Source: Dolichospermum sp. FACHB-1091
Lineage (GTDB): Bacteria > Cyanobacteriota > Cyanobacteriia > Cyanobacteriales > Nostocaceae
Assembly: GCF_014697585.1 (NCBI RefSeq)
Contig: NZ_JACJSB010000031.1
Coordinates: forward strand, 1-59,264
Length of the DNA: 59,264 nucleotides
Direction: 5' to 3'
Made by a program: the position numbers and the translations under genes. Shown in pieces: positions 18,194 to 26,917 of this stretch. Below the pieces are notes generated by a model, which was not told where the DNA came from, ran no database searches, and saw only the letters and a list, made by a program, of their open reading frames with translations. Every line of letters starts with the position of its first letter. Position 1 is the first letter of the stretch.

Positions 18194-18481
18194 TTATTTA
18201 CCGCTGTAGAAAAAGGCAATTTCCTTTTCTTTTAGAGGCGCGAAACCGGCATCAATTAGTTTTTGGTCTAGTTCAGTTTGGGGAATATGTTTAGCACCAA
18301 TGCGGACAATGCGAGAACGCATGGTGTTGGATACACCACTACGCTGTCTGTTCGCTTCTAAAGCCATAACTTGTGCATACAATTCTAACTTAGCGGGAGG
18401 AATAGGAGAACCATCAAAATCAATTCCTTTAGCGATCGCTTGGTCAATAGCATCAGCACCTGTGGTAGTGTCAGTAGACAT
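18194..18481 (-). CDS. Small conserved-looking protein of unknown function
   Basis: 95 residues from an ATG at 18481. The sequence has an N-terminal Thr/Asp/Ala stretch, SPIPPAKLELYAQVMALEANRQRSG, an Arg-rich segment (NTMRSRIVRIGAKHIP), and an acidic/hydrophobic C-terminus. No signal peptide or membrane helix. I do not recognise the family. Codon use and low Leu-Ile noise argue for a real, soluble protein; the basic centre could bind nucleic acid or an acidic partner, but that is a guess. It converges with tRNA-Val. Confidence 0.7.
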   Translation of the reverse strand: MSTDTTTGADAIDQAIAKGIDFDGSPIPPAKLELYAQVMALEANRQRSGVSNTMRSRIVRIGAKHIPQTELDQKLIDAGFAPLKEKEIAFFYSGK

Positions 18482-18541
18482 GGTAACTCATTTTCAAAGA
18501 TAAAGATATAAAAGTATTTTACCACCTCAAGGATTTTTACC

Positions 18542-18590
18542 AATTACCCATTACCAATTACCCATTACCAATTACCCATTACCAATTACC
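18542..18590. repeat. Heptamer array (A/C)ATTACC, 7 units (STRR)
   Basis: Seven tandem heptamers alternating AATTACC and CATTACC, in the gap between two divergent genes. Related to the array at 8124. Confidence 0.9.
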
Positions 18591-18605
18591 CGCATAAATG
18601 CTAAA

Positions 18606-18628
18606 ATCCTCAATTAGAAATTGAGGAT
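18606..18628 (+). promoter_or_regulatory. Hairpin burying the ribosome site of the phosphohexomutase gene
   Basis: Perfect 10-bp inverted repeat ATCCTCAATT-AGA-AATTGAGGAT. The right arm contains GAGG (18623-18626), the only Shine-Dalgarno-like sequence before the ATG at 18635, so the folded RNA would hide it. Confidence 0.6.
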
Positions 18629-18634
18629 ATTTTC

Positions 18635-20077
18635 ATGCCAGTTGTAACTAACCCAATCAAGTTTGGCACAGATGGCTGGCGCGGTGTGATAGGTGAGGAG
18701 TTTACCTTTGAACGCCTGGCGTTAGTAGCAACTGTAGCCGCCAAGGTTTTACATAATACTTACTTTTCCGAGGTAGGTAGCCGGACAATTATTATCGGTT
18801 ATGATCGCCGATTTATGGCGGAAGATTTTGCTCGTGTTGTCGCTAATGCTGTTACCGCAGTGGGTTTTGATGTCCTGTTTAGCGAAACTTCAGCACCAAC
18901 TCCGGCTTATAGCTGGGCGGCTAAAGAACTCAAGGCTTTAGGGGCGCTAGTTGTGACAGCGAGTCATAATCCGGGTAGATACTTAGGATTAAAAGTTAAA
19001 AGTGCCTTTGGTGGTTCAGTTCCACCGGAAGTTACACAAGAGATAGAAGCTTTATTATCAGAAAAAGTGCCACCAGTAGCGATTCCAGGTCAGGAACATA
19101 GTTTTGATCCTTGGCCGAGTTATTGTCAGGCATTAGCGGGTAAAGTTGATATTGACAAAATTAAACAAGTTATCGCTGCTGGTAAATTAACAATATTCGT
19201 GGATGTCATGCACGGGGCTGCGGCTGGGGGACTAGCGCGACTATTAGGGTCACAGGTTCAAGAAATAAATAGCGAACGTGACCCTTTATTTGAAGGTGGT
19301 GCGCCGGAACCTTTACCAAAATACCTGTCACGACTATTTACAGTCATCAAAAACCATCGCCAAAGTAATAAAACTGGTTTAACAGTAGGTTTGATATTTG
19401 ATGGCGATTGCGATCGCATTGCAGCGGTAGATCAAGATGCTAATTTCCTCAGTTCTCAAATTTTAATCCCCATCTTAATTGACCACCTGACCCGGCGGCG
19501 CAACTTTCAGGGGGAAATAGTCAAAACTGTGAGTGGGTCGGACTTAATGCCCCGTGTAGCCGCCTTACATAACCTTTCTATCTATGAAACCCCTGTAGGT
19601 TATAAATACATTGCTGACAGAATGTTAACTACACAGGTATTGCTAGGTGGTGAAGAATCTGGTGGGATTGGTTATGGTAGTCATATTCCCGAACGTGATG
19701 CTTTATTATCGGCGCTGTATGTATTGGAGGCTGTGGTAGAATCAGGGTTAGATTTAGGCGAATATTATCGTTATTTACAACAACAAACTGATTTTTCATC
19801 GGTCTATGATCGCATTGATTTACCTTTAGCGAATATGGAAGTGAGAGGGCGACTATTACAACAGTTACAATCTCAGCCTTTAACAGAAATTGCAGGTAAA
19901 CAAGTCATCGCTTGTCAAACTATTGATGGTTATAAATTCCGTCTGGCTGATCAAAGTTGGTTAATGATTAGATTTAGCGGTACTGAACCAGTTTTACGGC
20001 TTTATTGTGAAGCAGCAACAATAGAACAAGTTCAGAAAACTCTAAATTGGGCAGAAACTTGGGCTGAATCAAATTAA
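18635..20077 (+). CDS. Phosphoglucomutase/phosphomannomutase family protein
   Basis: This 480-residue alpha-D-phosphohexomutase has all four active-site loops visible. Ser110 in VVTASHNP is the phosphoserine, and IFDGDCDRIA (near 253) binds Mg. GGEESGGIGYGSHIPERDA (near 345) is the sugar-binding loop, and IRFSGTEPVLRLYCE (near 447) is the phosphate loop. Substrate could be glucose-, mannose- or glucosamine-phosphate; the length and loop sequence do not settle it. Probable role in glycogen or cell-wall sugar phosphates. Confidence 0.9.
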   Translation: MPVVTNPIKFGTDGWRGVIGEEFTFERLALVATVAAKVLHNTYFSEVGSRTIIIGYDRRFMAEDFARVVANAVTAVGFDVLFSETSAPTPAYSWAAKELKALGALVVTASHNPGRYLGLKVKSAFGGSVPPEVTQEIEALLSEKVPPVAIPGQEHSFDPWPSYCQALAGKVDIDKIKQVIAAGKLTIFVDVMHGAAAGGLARLLGSQVQEINSERDPLFEGGAPEPLPKYLSRLFTVIKNHRQSNKTGLTVGLIFDGDCDRIAAVDQDANFLSSQILIPILIDHLTRRRNFQGEIVKTVSGSDLMPRVAALHNLSIYETPVGYKYIADRMLTTQVLLGGEESGGIGYGSHIPERDALLSALYVLEAVVESGLDLGEYYRYLQQQTDFSSVYDRIDLPLANMEVRGRLLQQLQSQPLTEIAGKQVIACQTIDGYKFRLADQSWLMIRFSGTEPVLRLYCEAATIEQVQKTLNWAETWAESN

Positions 20078-20122
20078 TTGGTAATGGGTAATTGGTAAAA
20101 TCTTTACCTTTTGCCTTTTTCC

Positions 20123-20157
20123 TGACAACGGACAACGGACAACGGACAATGGACAAC
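20123..20157. repeat. Heptamer array GGACAAC, 5 units
   Basis: TGACAAC, three GGACAA(C/C/T) units and a final GGACAAC occupy the gap between the phosphohexomutase and rdgB. An open frame runs through it from a TTG at 20092, which would falsely lengthen rdgB. Confidence 0.85.
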
Positions 20158-20163
20158 GGACTA

Positions 20164-20742
20164 ATGACTAAATTACTCGTAGTAGCGACAGGAAATACCG
20201 GTAAATTACGGGAAATGCAAGCTTATTTAGTTGATTCTGGTTGGGAATTAACTATAAAACCGGAAAATTTGGATGTGGAAGAAACAGGGGAGAGCTTTGC
20301 GGAAAATGCTTGTCTCAAAGCCTCGGAAACTGCTAAATTTACAGGTAATTGGGCGATAGCCGATGATTCTGGTTTGGCGGTAAATGCCCTGAATGGTGCG
20401 CCTGGGGTGTATTCTGCTCGTTATGGAAATAATGATACAGAACGGATTGGTAGATTATTAAGAGAATTAGGTGATGAAGAAAATCGTCAAGCTAGGTTTG
20501 TGTGTGCGATCGCAGTTGCCAATCCCCAGGGAGAAATAGTAATTCAATCTGAGGGTATTTGTCAAGGTGAAATTTTATTTGCACCTTCTGGAGATGGTGG
20601 TTTTGGTTATGATCCGGTTTTTTATGTCCCAGAAAAACAATTGACTTTTGCCCAAATGACAACAGATTTGAAAAAGTCAATTAGTCATCGGGGAAATGCT
20701 TTCCAGGCTTTAGTTCCCCAGTTAAGGAAATTAATAATGTAA
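20164..20742 (+). CDS. rdgB: Non-canonical purine NTP pyrophosphatase (RdgB/HAM1)
   Basis: 192 residues. It hydrolyses dITP, ITP and XTP to monophosphates, cleaning the nucleotide pool. The start TKLLVVATGNTGKLREM carries the T-x-N-x-x-K nucleotide-binding motif. ADDSGLAV (near 72) has the catalytic Asp pair, and GDGGFGYDPVFY and ISHRGNA complete the family signature. The ATG at 20164 is chosen because residues upstream of it come from a GGACAAC repeat. Confidence 0.95.
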   Translation: MTKLLVVATGNTGKLREMQAYLVDSGWELTIKPENLDVEETGESFAENACLKASETAKFTGNWAIADDSGLAVNALNGAPGVYSARYGNNDTERIGRLLRELGDEENRQARFVCAIAVANPQGEIVIQSEGICQGEILFAPSGDGGFGYDPVFYVPEKQLTFAQMTTDLKKSISHRGNAFQALVPQLRKLIM

Positions 20743-20778
20743 ACCTATTATTTCTCATCCTAAAATTTGTATGGTTTT

Positions 20779-22509
20779 TTATGTCCTCCTTTCCCGATGA
20801 TTAGCAGCTTGTAATAATAAAGACTCGGCAAAAGCGATCGCTTGATTTGCGGATTTACCACCAGCTAACTGTGCTAATTCTTCTCGACGGGTAGTTAAAT
20901 TATCCAAACTTGTGACTCTGACAACTGTTCGTTGTTCATCATTACTATTTACAGCTTTATTAATCACTAATTTAGCGACGCGAAAATGACGATCTGCCAT
21001 AGCTGCAATTAAAGGTTGATGGGTTACACATAATACTTGATGTCCTTGACTAATTTGATGCAATTTTTCTGCTATGGCTTGGGCAACTCTACCAGAAACT
21101 CCTACATCAATTTCATCAAAAATAAAAGTTCCCACTTCATTTCCTTGGTGAAAACAAGATTTTAAGGCTAATAAAAATCGGCTCATTTCTCCACCCGAAG
21201 CAATTTCTGTTAATGGTTGAATAGGTTCACCAGGATTAGGACTAAACATAAAAGTAATTTTATCTGCACCTGCTGATGTGGGGGTAGTGGGGACAATTTC
21301 TACTTGAAATCTTACCTTATCCATTGCTAGGGGCTTGAGTTCAGCTAGTAACCGAGATTCTAAATCAGCCGCAGTTTGACGACGTAATTGACTTAATTGT
21401 TGACTGAGATGATGGAGTTGTTGTAAATATAATTGTTCTTCTTGTTCTAAAGTTTCTATAGATTGTTCATTATTATTTAATTCAGCTAATTCATTTTGAA
21501 TACGTTGATAATAAGCGATCGCTTCTGTTAAAGTTGGACCATATTTACGACAAATTTGTTTTAATTCCCGTATTCGTTCTTCTACTTCTTCTAACCGTTG
21601 GGGATCTGCTTCCAATCCTTCTCCATAAATATTAATTTGTCTACCCACTTCCATGACGGCTGCGACTGCATCCCGCACCAATTCTAATAAAGATTGTAGT
21701 TGAGAATCATACTCTATCATTTGAGTTAATATCATCTCTCCATCGGCTAATAAATCAGCGGCCGTGGGAGTTTCCTGATCATCTTGATACAAAGCCTGAT
21801 AAACTTTGTAACTCATTTGTTGTAAATCAACAACATGATTCAGACGGTCTCGTTCTTGATTTAATATTTCCATTTCCTGGGGATCATCAAGATTAGCAGC
21901 ACCTAATTCTTGTACCTGATATGTTAATAGATCTAATTGTTGTAGCCTTTCCCGTTCTGATGTTCGGCGTTTTTCTAGTGTTTGACGTGCTTGTTGATAT
22001 ATACTAAAAGCAATGCTGACATTTTGGCGTTTTTGTAGCAATAAATCACCACCATATAAATCTAACCAATCTCGAACTTGAGCCGATTGTCCTACTTTTA
22101 CGGTTTGTCCTTGTGCTGTTATTTCTACTAAATGATCTCGCAATCCTCCCATTAATTGACGATTTACCAGGACTCCATTGACTCGTGATCTACTGCGAAT
22201 ATTACTAGTTGTGGTGGCAATTTCTCGACTGATGATCACAGCATTATCATCTATTAAATCAATTTCTTGTTCACTTAACCAAGCGGCCAGAGGTGGGGTG
22301 ACGCTAAAAGTTGCTTCTACCATAGCTCGATTTGTGCCAGTACGAATGACTCGACTAGAGACTTTACCACCCAAAACTGCATCAATGGCATCTAGTATAA
22401 TTGATTTTCCTGCCCCGGTTTCCCCTGTTAATACATTCAAACCTGCCCCAAAATCTAATTCTAAATGATCAATTAAGGCAAAGTTTTCAATTCTTAGATA
22501 TAGCAGCAT
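20779..22509 (-). CDS. recN: DNA repair protein RecN
   Basis: This 576-residue SMC-like ATPase acts in double-strand break repair. Walker A GETGAGKS is at 29-36. A long coiled coil (about residues 150-385, rich in Gln, Glu and Leu) follows. The C-terminal ABC signature EIASGGEMSRFLLALK and Walker B FIFDEIDVGVSG come next, then VTHQPLIAAMADRHF. Length and layout are normal. Converges with rdgB 36 bp away. Confidence 0.95.
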   Translation of the reverse strand: MLLYLRIENFALIDHLELDFGAGLNVLTGETGAGKSIILDAIDAVLGGKVSSRVIRTGTNRAMVEATFSVTPPLAAWLSEQEIDLIDDNAVIISREIATTTSNIRSRSRVNGVLVNRQLMGGLRDHLVEITAQGQTVKVGQSAQVRDWLDLYGGDLLLQKRQNVSIAFSIYQQARQTLEKRRTSERERLQQLDLLTYQVQELGAANLDDPQEMEILNQERDRLNHVVDLQQMSYKVYQALYQDDQETPTAADLLADGEMILTQMIEYDSQLQSLLELVRDAVAAVMEVGRQINIYGEGLEADPQRLEEVEERIRELKQICRKYGPTLTEAIAYYQRIQNELAELNNNEQSIETLEQEEQLYLQQLHHLSQQLSQLRRQTAADLESRLLAELKPLAMDKVRFQVEIVPTTPTSAGADKITFMFSPNPGEPIQPLTEIASGGEMSRFLLALKSCFHQGNEVGTFIFDEIDVGVSGRVAQAIAEKLHQISQGHQVLCVTHQPLIAAMADRHFRVAKLVINKAVNSNDEQRTVVRVTSLDNLTTRREELAQLAGGKSANQAIAFAESLLLQAANHRERRT

Positions 22510-22555
22510 TTACATAATCCTCAGATTGCAGATTTCCTGGTTTCCTCTGAATTAC

Positions 22556-22675
22556 GGCGTTGCTGATTTGAGGTATGAAAATGATTTTTGATGATTTCAA
22601 AACCCTTGTAAAGACCTTCCATGGGTAGGGATTCTCGGCTCTACACCTAAATTCATACCTGGTTTTAGCAACGCC
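22556..22675. mobile_element. MITE-like element, family A, copy 2, with 8-bp target duplication
   Basis: 120 bp, matching 127-245. The ends are GGCGTTGCT and AGCAACGCC (perfect 9-bp inverted ends), followed inward by AGGTATGAA/TTCATACCT. It is flanked on both sides by TGAATTAC (22548-22555 and 22676-22683), a perfect 8-bp target-site duplication. No ORF. Confidence 0.85.
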
Positions 22676-22685
22676 TGAATTACTT

Positions 22686-22777
22686 AGGACTTACGCAAGA
22701 TTCATGGAATAACGAACCACTCCAGGCACAGAGGTCACGGAGAAATGAGGATTTGAGAGAGATTTTGCGTAAGTCCT
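22686..22777. mobile_element. MITE-like element, family C
   Basis: 92 bp bounded by AGGACTTACGCAA and its perfect inverse TTGCGTAAGTCCT. The middle resembles the 'cacagaggtcacggag' dispersed sequence common in Nostocales. It starts 2 bp after the target duplication of the family A copy. Confidence 0.7.
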
Positions 22778-22785
22778 GTTACTAA

Positions 22786-22940
22786 TACAGCACTTCCCGA
22801 TGTTATGAGGTACAAGAACCCCACCCCCAACCCCCTCCAATATCAAAAATTTATCCTTTTCTTCCCCCCGCAGCGGGGAGATTGAGGGGGGTGCGAGGAG
22901 GGGGCTTATGATGTACCTCATAAGAGCGGAAACCCCTGTA
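22786..22940. mobile_element. Dispersed inverted-repeat element, family B, copy 1
   Basis: 155 bp, about 90% identical to 28991-29145, which has the same length. The ends are imperfect inverted repeats: TACAGCACTTCCCG...TATGAGGTAC, and at the right GTACCTCATA...CGGAAACCCCTGTA. The core holds a C-rich/G-rich complementary pair (CCCCACCCCC and CGAGGAGGGGGC). An open frame across it on the minus strand is a by-product. Confidence 0.8.
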
Positions 22941-23342
22941 AGTTATGTTATTCATCTTATTTGGTAATATTTGCCAAATTATGATTAGTTTACCATGAAT
23001 TATACTTAATCAAGTTAACAAAATAAAACTTTATATTCTCAATGCTTGGCTTTTACCTGACACAGAATTTATTGTCTGGATTTTGAGCCTCTAGCTTAGT
23101 AATGATTATTCTCAGTATGTATTTTAAATATAGAAAGCTCAAGATTATACACTATGATATTAGCACAAAATGTCAAGATGTCAATACCCTAGTAAATTCG
23201 TTGGCTTATTGACTATATTCTCAAGATTATTGAGAATTAACGGGCTATATTCTCAACAAACATAGAAAGGCGATTTTTTTCCTAAAGGGATATTTAAAAA
23301 ACTTATATATCTGACTGGATTAAAAAATTAGTGGCTATGGCT
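22941..23342. other. AT-rich gap
   Basis: 402 bp without a gene. One clear hairpin, ATTCTCAA-GATTA-TTGAGAAT (23217-23237), with a third TTCTCAA at 23250. I see no T-run after it, so not a typical terminator. Confidence 0.5.
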
Positions 23343-23472
23343 TAAGTAGGTTGGCGTTAAAAATTGTCGTTATGACAAGGGAACAGGGAACAGGGAAGAG
23401 GGAACAGGGAAGAGGTTTTCGGCAACTTTACTTTTTGTTACATATTTCGGTTTTTTTTCGTTCACCTACTTA
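23343..23472 (+). mobile_element. TIR element with heptamer core (family S), copy 1, complete
   Basis: The 130-bp element runs from TAAGTAGGTTGGCG to GTTCACCTACTTA. The left arm (about 40 bp, ending ATGACAAGGGA) and right arm (about 60 bp, from TTTTCGGCAACTTTAC) are shared with copies at 26627, 32159, 33014, 36071 and 49538. The core here is five heptamers GGGAACA/GGGAAGA. It ends 42 bp before the SLH-GH10-like gene. Confidence 0.8.
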
Positions 23473-23514
23473 AATATTGCTAAATTAATAAAGGATGTAA
23501 CTATCTCCAGAAAT

Positions 23515-25530
23515 ATGGTATCTACTCCCATAACATTTTCCGATATTCAAAGTCATTGGTCGAGGGCATTTATTGAGGCTTTAGCCGCAAGGGGAATTCT
23601 CAAAGGGTATCCTGATCGAACTTTCCGCCCTAATAACCCTGTAACTCGGGCTGAGTTCGCGGCTATTATCGCTGCTGTTTTTTCCCCACCAGTGAAACGT
23701 GAATATGCGGGTTTTGTGGATGTTCCTGATACCCATTGGGCGTTCAAGGCGATTAAAAAAGTTTATGAAAGTGGATTCTTGACAGGATATCCAAATAAGC
23801 GTTTCGGTATAGATGAAAGTATTTTTAAAGGTGATGTTTTAGTAGCCATGGTCAATGGCTTGGGAATTGCTGGTCAAGTTGACCTAGACCTAGTGAGTAA
23901 ACTAGCGGAAATTTATCAAGATGGAGCTTTAATTCCTTATTATGGAATTAATCAGATAGCTTTAGCGACTCGTGTTGGTTGGGTAGTAAATTATCCCAAT
24001 GTCAAAATCCTTAATTATAAAACAGCGGTTACTCGCGCGGATGTAGCGGCGGTAGTTTATCAAGGGTTAGTATATTTGGGCAAGGCGGAAAAAATTCCTT
24101 CTGCTTATATTGTTGTGCCTGGGGCTTTATCTCCAGCCCCTAATACTAATACTATCAAGGTCGGTCATCGGCGTGAGTTCCGAGGTGCTTGGGTAGCGTC
24201 TGTGTGGAATAGTGACTGGCCTTCTCAACCGGGACTGACTGTGGAAGAGCAAAAAGCAGAGTTATTAGCAATTATTAAACAGTTACAATCTTTGAATTTC
24301 AATGCTTTAGTTTTGCAGATACGACCAGAAGGTGATGCTTTATATGCTTCTGAATTAGAACCTTGGAGTGCTTGGATTACAGGAACTCAGGGAAAAGCAC
24401 CAACACCATTTTACGATCCTTTGGAATTTGCGATCGCTCAATGTCATCTACGCAATATTGAATTACACGCTTGGTTCAACCCTTACCGCGCTAGAGCCAA
24501 TAGTCAAGTTTCTCCTGTCCGTCCCCACATTGCGGTGACTAACCCAGAAGTTGTTTATCAATGGGGTACTCAACTATGGATGGACCCAGGGGCAAAAATT
24601 GTTCAAGACAGAGCCTACAATGTGATTATTGATGTTGTCCGGCGTTATGATGTAGATGCTATTCATCTAGATGATTATTTTTACCCCTATCCCATATCTG
24701 GTAAACCCTTTCCCGATCATAAAACCTATGCTGCTTATCAAGCCCAAGGTGGTAAACTCAGTTTAGAAGACTGGCGACGAGAAAACGTTAATCAAATGGT
24801 ATTGCGACTTTCTCAAGGAATTAAAGCCACCAAACCTGATGTTAAATTTGGTATTAGTCCTTTTGGTATTTATCGTTCTGGAGAACCTGCGGGGATTGTT
24901 GGTTTAGATGCCTATAATGTCCTTTATGCTGATTCTAAAAAATGGTTACAACAAGGTTGGGTAGATTATATTGCGCCTCAACTCTACTGGCGTACCGACC
25001 AAACGAAACAAAGCTATGAATTGCTACTGCAATGGTGGACTAAAATCAATAGTAAGCAGCGTCATGTTTATGCCGGTAACAATCTAGGACAATTGGATGG
25101 TAAAACCTGGAAAAACAGCGAAATTACCAAGCAAATTCAGATTTCTCGGAATTTAGCGGCTAATTTGTCTTTGGGTAATATCTTTTTTAGTATGACTGGC
25201 ATTCAGGAAAATCGTCAAGGCATTAGTGACGAGTTTAAAACCTATTATCCCACACCAGCCCTCGTTCCTAGTATGTCATGGAAAAGTTCCGCAACACCGA
25301 TACCGCCCAAAAATCTCAAATTTGTTGATGGTAAATTAAACTGGGAACCAGGAGATAATCGGCCTATGCGTGCTTGGAGTCTGTATTTTCGAAGTGGTCA
25401 GAATTGGACAATTAAACGCATTTTATCCGCTGGTACTACCTTTGCGACAGTTACACCCGGTACTTATGCTGTCTGCGCTGTGGATAGATTAGGGAATGAA
25501 AGTGAAGGTGTCATGATCAGTGTAGCGTAG
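23515..25530 (+). CDS. SLH-domain protein with glycosyl-hydrolase-like 10 domain
   Basis: 671 residues. Residues 7-55 and 65-120 are S-layer homology domains (FSDIQSHWSRAFIEALAARGILKGYPDRTFRPNNPVT.. pattern), with a degenerate third to about 190. A GHL10 domain (DUF187 type) follows from about residue 222: REFRGAWVASVWNSDWPS, LVLQIRPEGDALY, HAWFNPYRA, IHLDDYFYPYP and PQLYWRTD. SLH domains normally anchor proteins at the cell envelope, but no signal peptide precedes the first one, and the in-frame upstream sequence comes from a repeat. The catalytic role is unproven; peptidoglycan or exopolysaccharide is a guess. Confidence 0.85.
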   Translation: MVSTPITFSDIQSHWSRAFIEALAARGILKGYPDRTFRPNNPVTRAEFAAIIAAVFSPPVKREYAGFVDVPDTHWAFKAIKKVYESGFLTGYPNKRFGIDESIFKGDVLVAMVNGLGIAGQVDLDLVSKLAEIYQDGALIPYYGINQIALATRVGWVVNYPNVKILNYKTAVTRADVAAVVYQGLVYLGKAEKIPSAYIVVPGALSPAPNTNTIKVGHRREFRGAWVASVWNSDWPSQPGLTVEEQKAELLAIIKQLQSLNFNALVLQIRPEGDALYASELEPWSAWITGTQGKAPTPFYDPLEFAIAQCHLRNIELHAWFNPYRARANSQVSPVRPHIAVTNPEVVYQWGTQLWMDPGAKIVQDRAYNVIIDVVRRYDVDAIHLDDYFYPYPISGKPFPDHKTYAAYQAQGGKLSLEDWRRENVNQMVLRLSQGIKATKPDVKFGISPFGIYRSGEPAGIVGLDAYNVLYADSKKWLQQGWVDYIAPQLYWRTDQTKQSYELLLQWWTKINSKQRHVYAGNNLGQLDGKTWKNSEITKQIQISRNLAANLSLGNIFFSMTGIQENRQGISDEFKTYYPTPALVPSMSWKSSATPIPPKNLKFVDGKLNWEPGDNRPMRAWSLYFRSGQNWTIKRILSAGTTFATVTPGTYAVCAVDRLGNESEGVMISVA

Positions 25531-25593
25531 GTTAGCCAGAAGCTACAAGCAGCCGGGGAATAAATGGGGCTGGTAACTGAGTCAAAATATCTA

Positions 25594-25628
25594 TCTAACC
25601 CACATTCCTAACTTTAATGTGGGTTAGA
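25594..25628. terminator. Strong hairpin between convergent genes
   Basis: Perfect 13-bp stem TCTAACCCACATT/AATGTGGGTTAGA with a 9-base loop. No T-run on either side, so it could stop transcription only weakly or protect 3' ends. It sits between the convergent SLH-GH10-like and NADAR genes. Confidence 0.55.
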
Positions 25629-25754
25629 AGGTGAAAAAGGTGCAAGAAAAAGAGTTAAAATAGGCGAAAACTCTGACTGACAGTAAAAAGCGTTAAAACG
25701 TATAGAAAAAAGAAACAAGAGGAAAGGACACCACAAAACTTTAATACTTTATAT

Positions 25755-26237
25755 TTAATACTTTATAGGGGTGTCAAAATATTCTAAAGTGGTTAATTCG
25801 CGTATTTCCGCACGTACACTCATAAGAATTTTACTAAGGTGATTTTTTCCTGTACCATCAGCACCACAACCCCAAAAATAGTCTATAGGTGAATCTTCTA
25901 TTAGGACTTTATCACCTGTAAGTAATAAGATTTCCCTGATATCAGAATGAGTAATAAACTTTTGTAGTACCCCAACCCGCATAACTTGAATTTTTACCAA
26001 TTCCCAATCTGGACGCAGACAACGAGAGTGACAACGCCCTAAAGCAGCAGCTTGTTCAGGAGTAGCAGCAGCGTGAATTAAAGGTATAATTGGAGCATCT
26101 GGACTACCAACAAACTTTTGTGCTTGATAATAATGTTCAACAGTTGGCCAGTAAGTACCTTCGATATTAATACCGTGAGCGGAAAAATTAGAAAAACAGC
26201 CATAGGGGTCGGAAACCTTATAAAAGTAAATAGTCAT
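25755..26237 (-). CDS. NADAR domain protein (YbiA-like)
   Basis: 160 residues, with the NADAR layout FYKVSDPYGCFSNFSAHGI...WPTVEHYYQAQKF near the N-terminus, then AAALGRC and YFWGCGADGTGKNHLSKILMSVR. Family members cleave N-glycosidic bonds in damaged riboflavin intermediates or ADP-ribose-modified nucleic acid, and some are tied to conflict systems. The substrate is not decidable here. ATG at 26237. Confidence 0.85.
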   Translation of the reverse strand: MTIYFYKVSDPYGCFSNFSAHGINIEGTYWPTVEHYYQAQKFVGSPDAPIIPLIHAAATPEQAAALGRCHSRCLRPDWELVKIQVMRVGVLQKFITHSDIREILLLTGDKVLIEDSPIDYFWGCGADGTGKNHLSKILMSVRAEIRELTTLEYFDTPIKY

Positions 26238-26626
26238 GGTAAAAATTCTCTTTTATACTAAATTAGCAAACTTAGCCATGATCAAAATAAATAATCGGAA
26301 ATAATAGAGATAGATACTGGGGATTTTCAATATTTAATAATAATCAAATAATAATCAGAATATTTTTTTCAACTACCCGAATTTTTAAAGAAGTCGGACA
26401 TCTCCAAGCTACAAGCTATCATATATAGAAACAGGGCTATAAAAACATCTAAACCAGATTTTGAATTAGCAATAAATAGTCGTAATTACAGCAGTTTTCA
26501 TCTATTTAAACCAGACTTTGATTACCTTCTTCTTTTGCGCCTTCCTTACTTTGCGCCTACCCTTTTGGATCTCTAAGAGAGATTGCGCGAAACAAAAACC
26601 GTGGTTCATTTACCTGAAATTCGCTG
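26238..26626. other. Intergenic region with degenerate dispersed repeats
   Basis: AT-rich 389 bp. The segment at about 26527-26600 (CTTTTGCGCC..TTTGCGCC..) is a degraded dispersed repeat. An 86-codon open frame starting at 26518 runs across this and the next element and looks spurious. Confidence 0.5.
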
Positions 26627-26749
26627 TAAGTAGCTTGGCGTTAAAAATTGTCGTTATGACAAGGGAACTCTTAACTCTTAACTGGGAACAGGTTTTGGGT
26701 AACTTTACTTTTCCTTACTTATGTCGGTTTTTTTCCGTTCACCTATTTA
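26627..26749 (+). mobile_element. TIR element with heptamer core (family S), copy 2, complete
   Basis: 123 bp from TAAGTAGCTTGGCG to GTTCACCTATTTA. The core is short: GGGAACTCTTAACTCTTAACTGGG then GTTTTGGGTAACTTTAC. One mismatch in each terminal repeat. Confidence 0.8.
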
Positions 26750-26917
26750 TTCTTTTCGCATTTCCTGTTAATAAATAATCAAAGCTGAAGAATGTTATTC
26801 TCAATTTAGTAACTGTAAAAATGTTACTAAGTTTTTAGACTTATCTAAGAGGATGTTTTAAACAAGGAATACCTAATGATAAAATAAAATAATTTCTCAA
26901 TAGATTATGAACGGAAA

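Noticed and set aside
20092-20163. N-terminal extension of RdgB
   Set aside because: It starts with TTG and is encoded by a GGACAAC repeat; the family start is the ATG at 20164.
22691-22921. Open frame on the minus strand ending in GVGGGVLVPHNIGKCC
   Set aside because: It lies inside family C and B elements; the second copy of B carries a similar frame at 28971-29180. The frames follow from the repeat, with no ribosome site.
26518-26778. 86-codon open frame on the plus strand
   Set aside because: It runs across a dispersed repeat and a family S element and has no family features.
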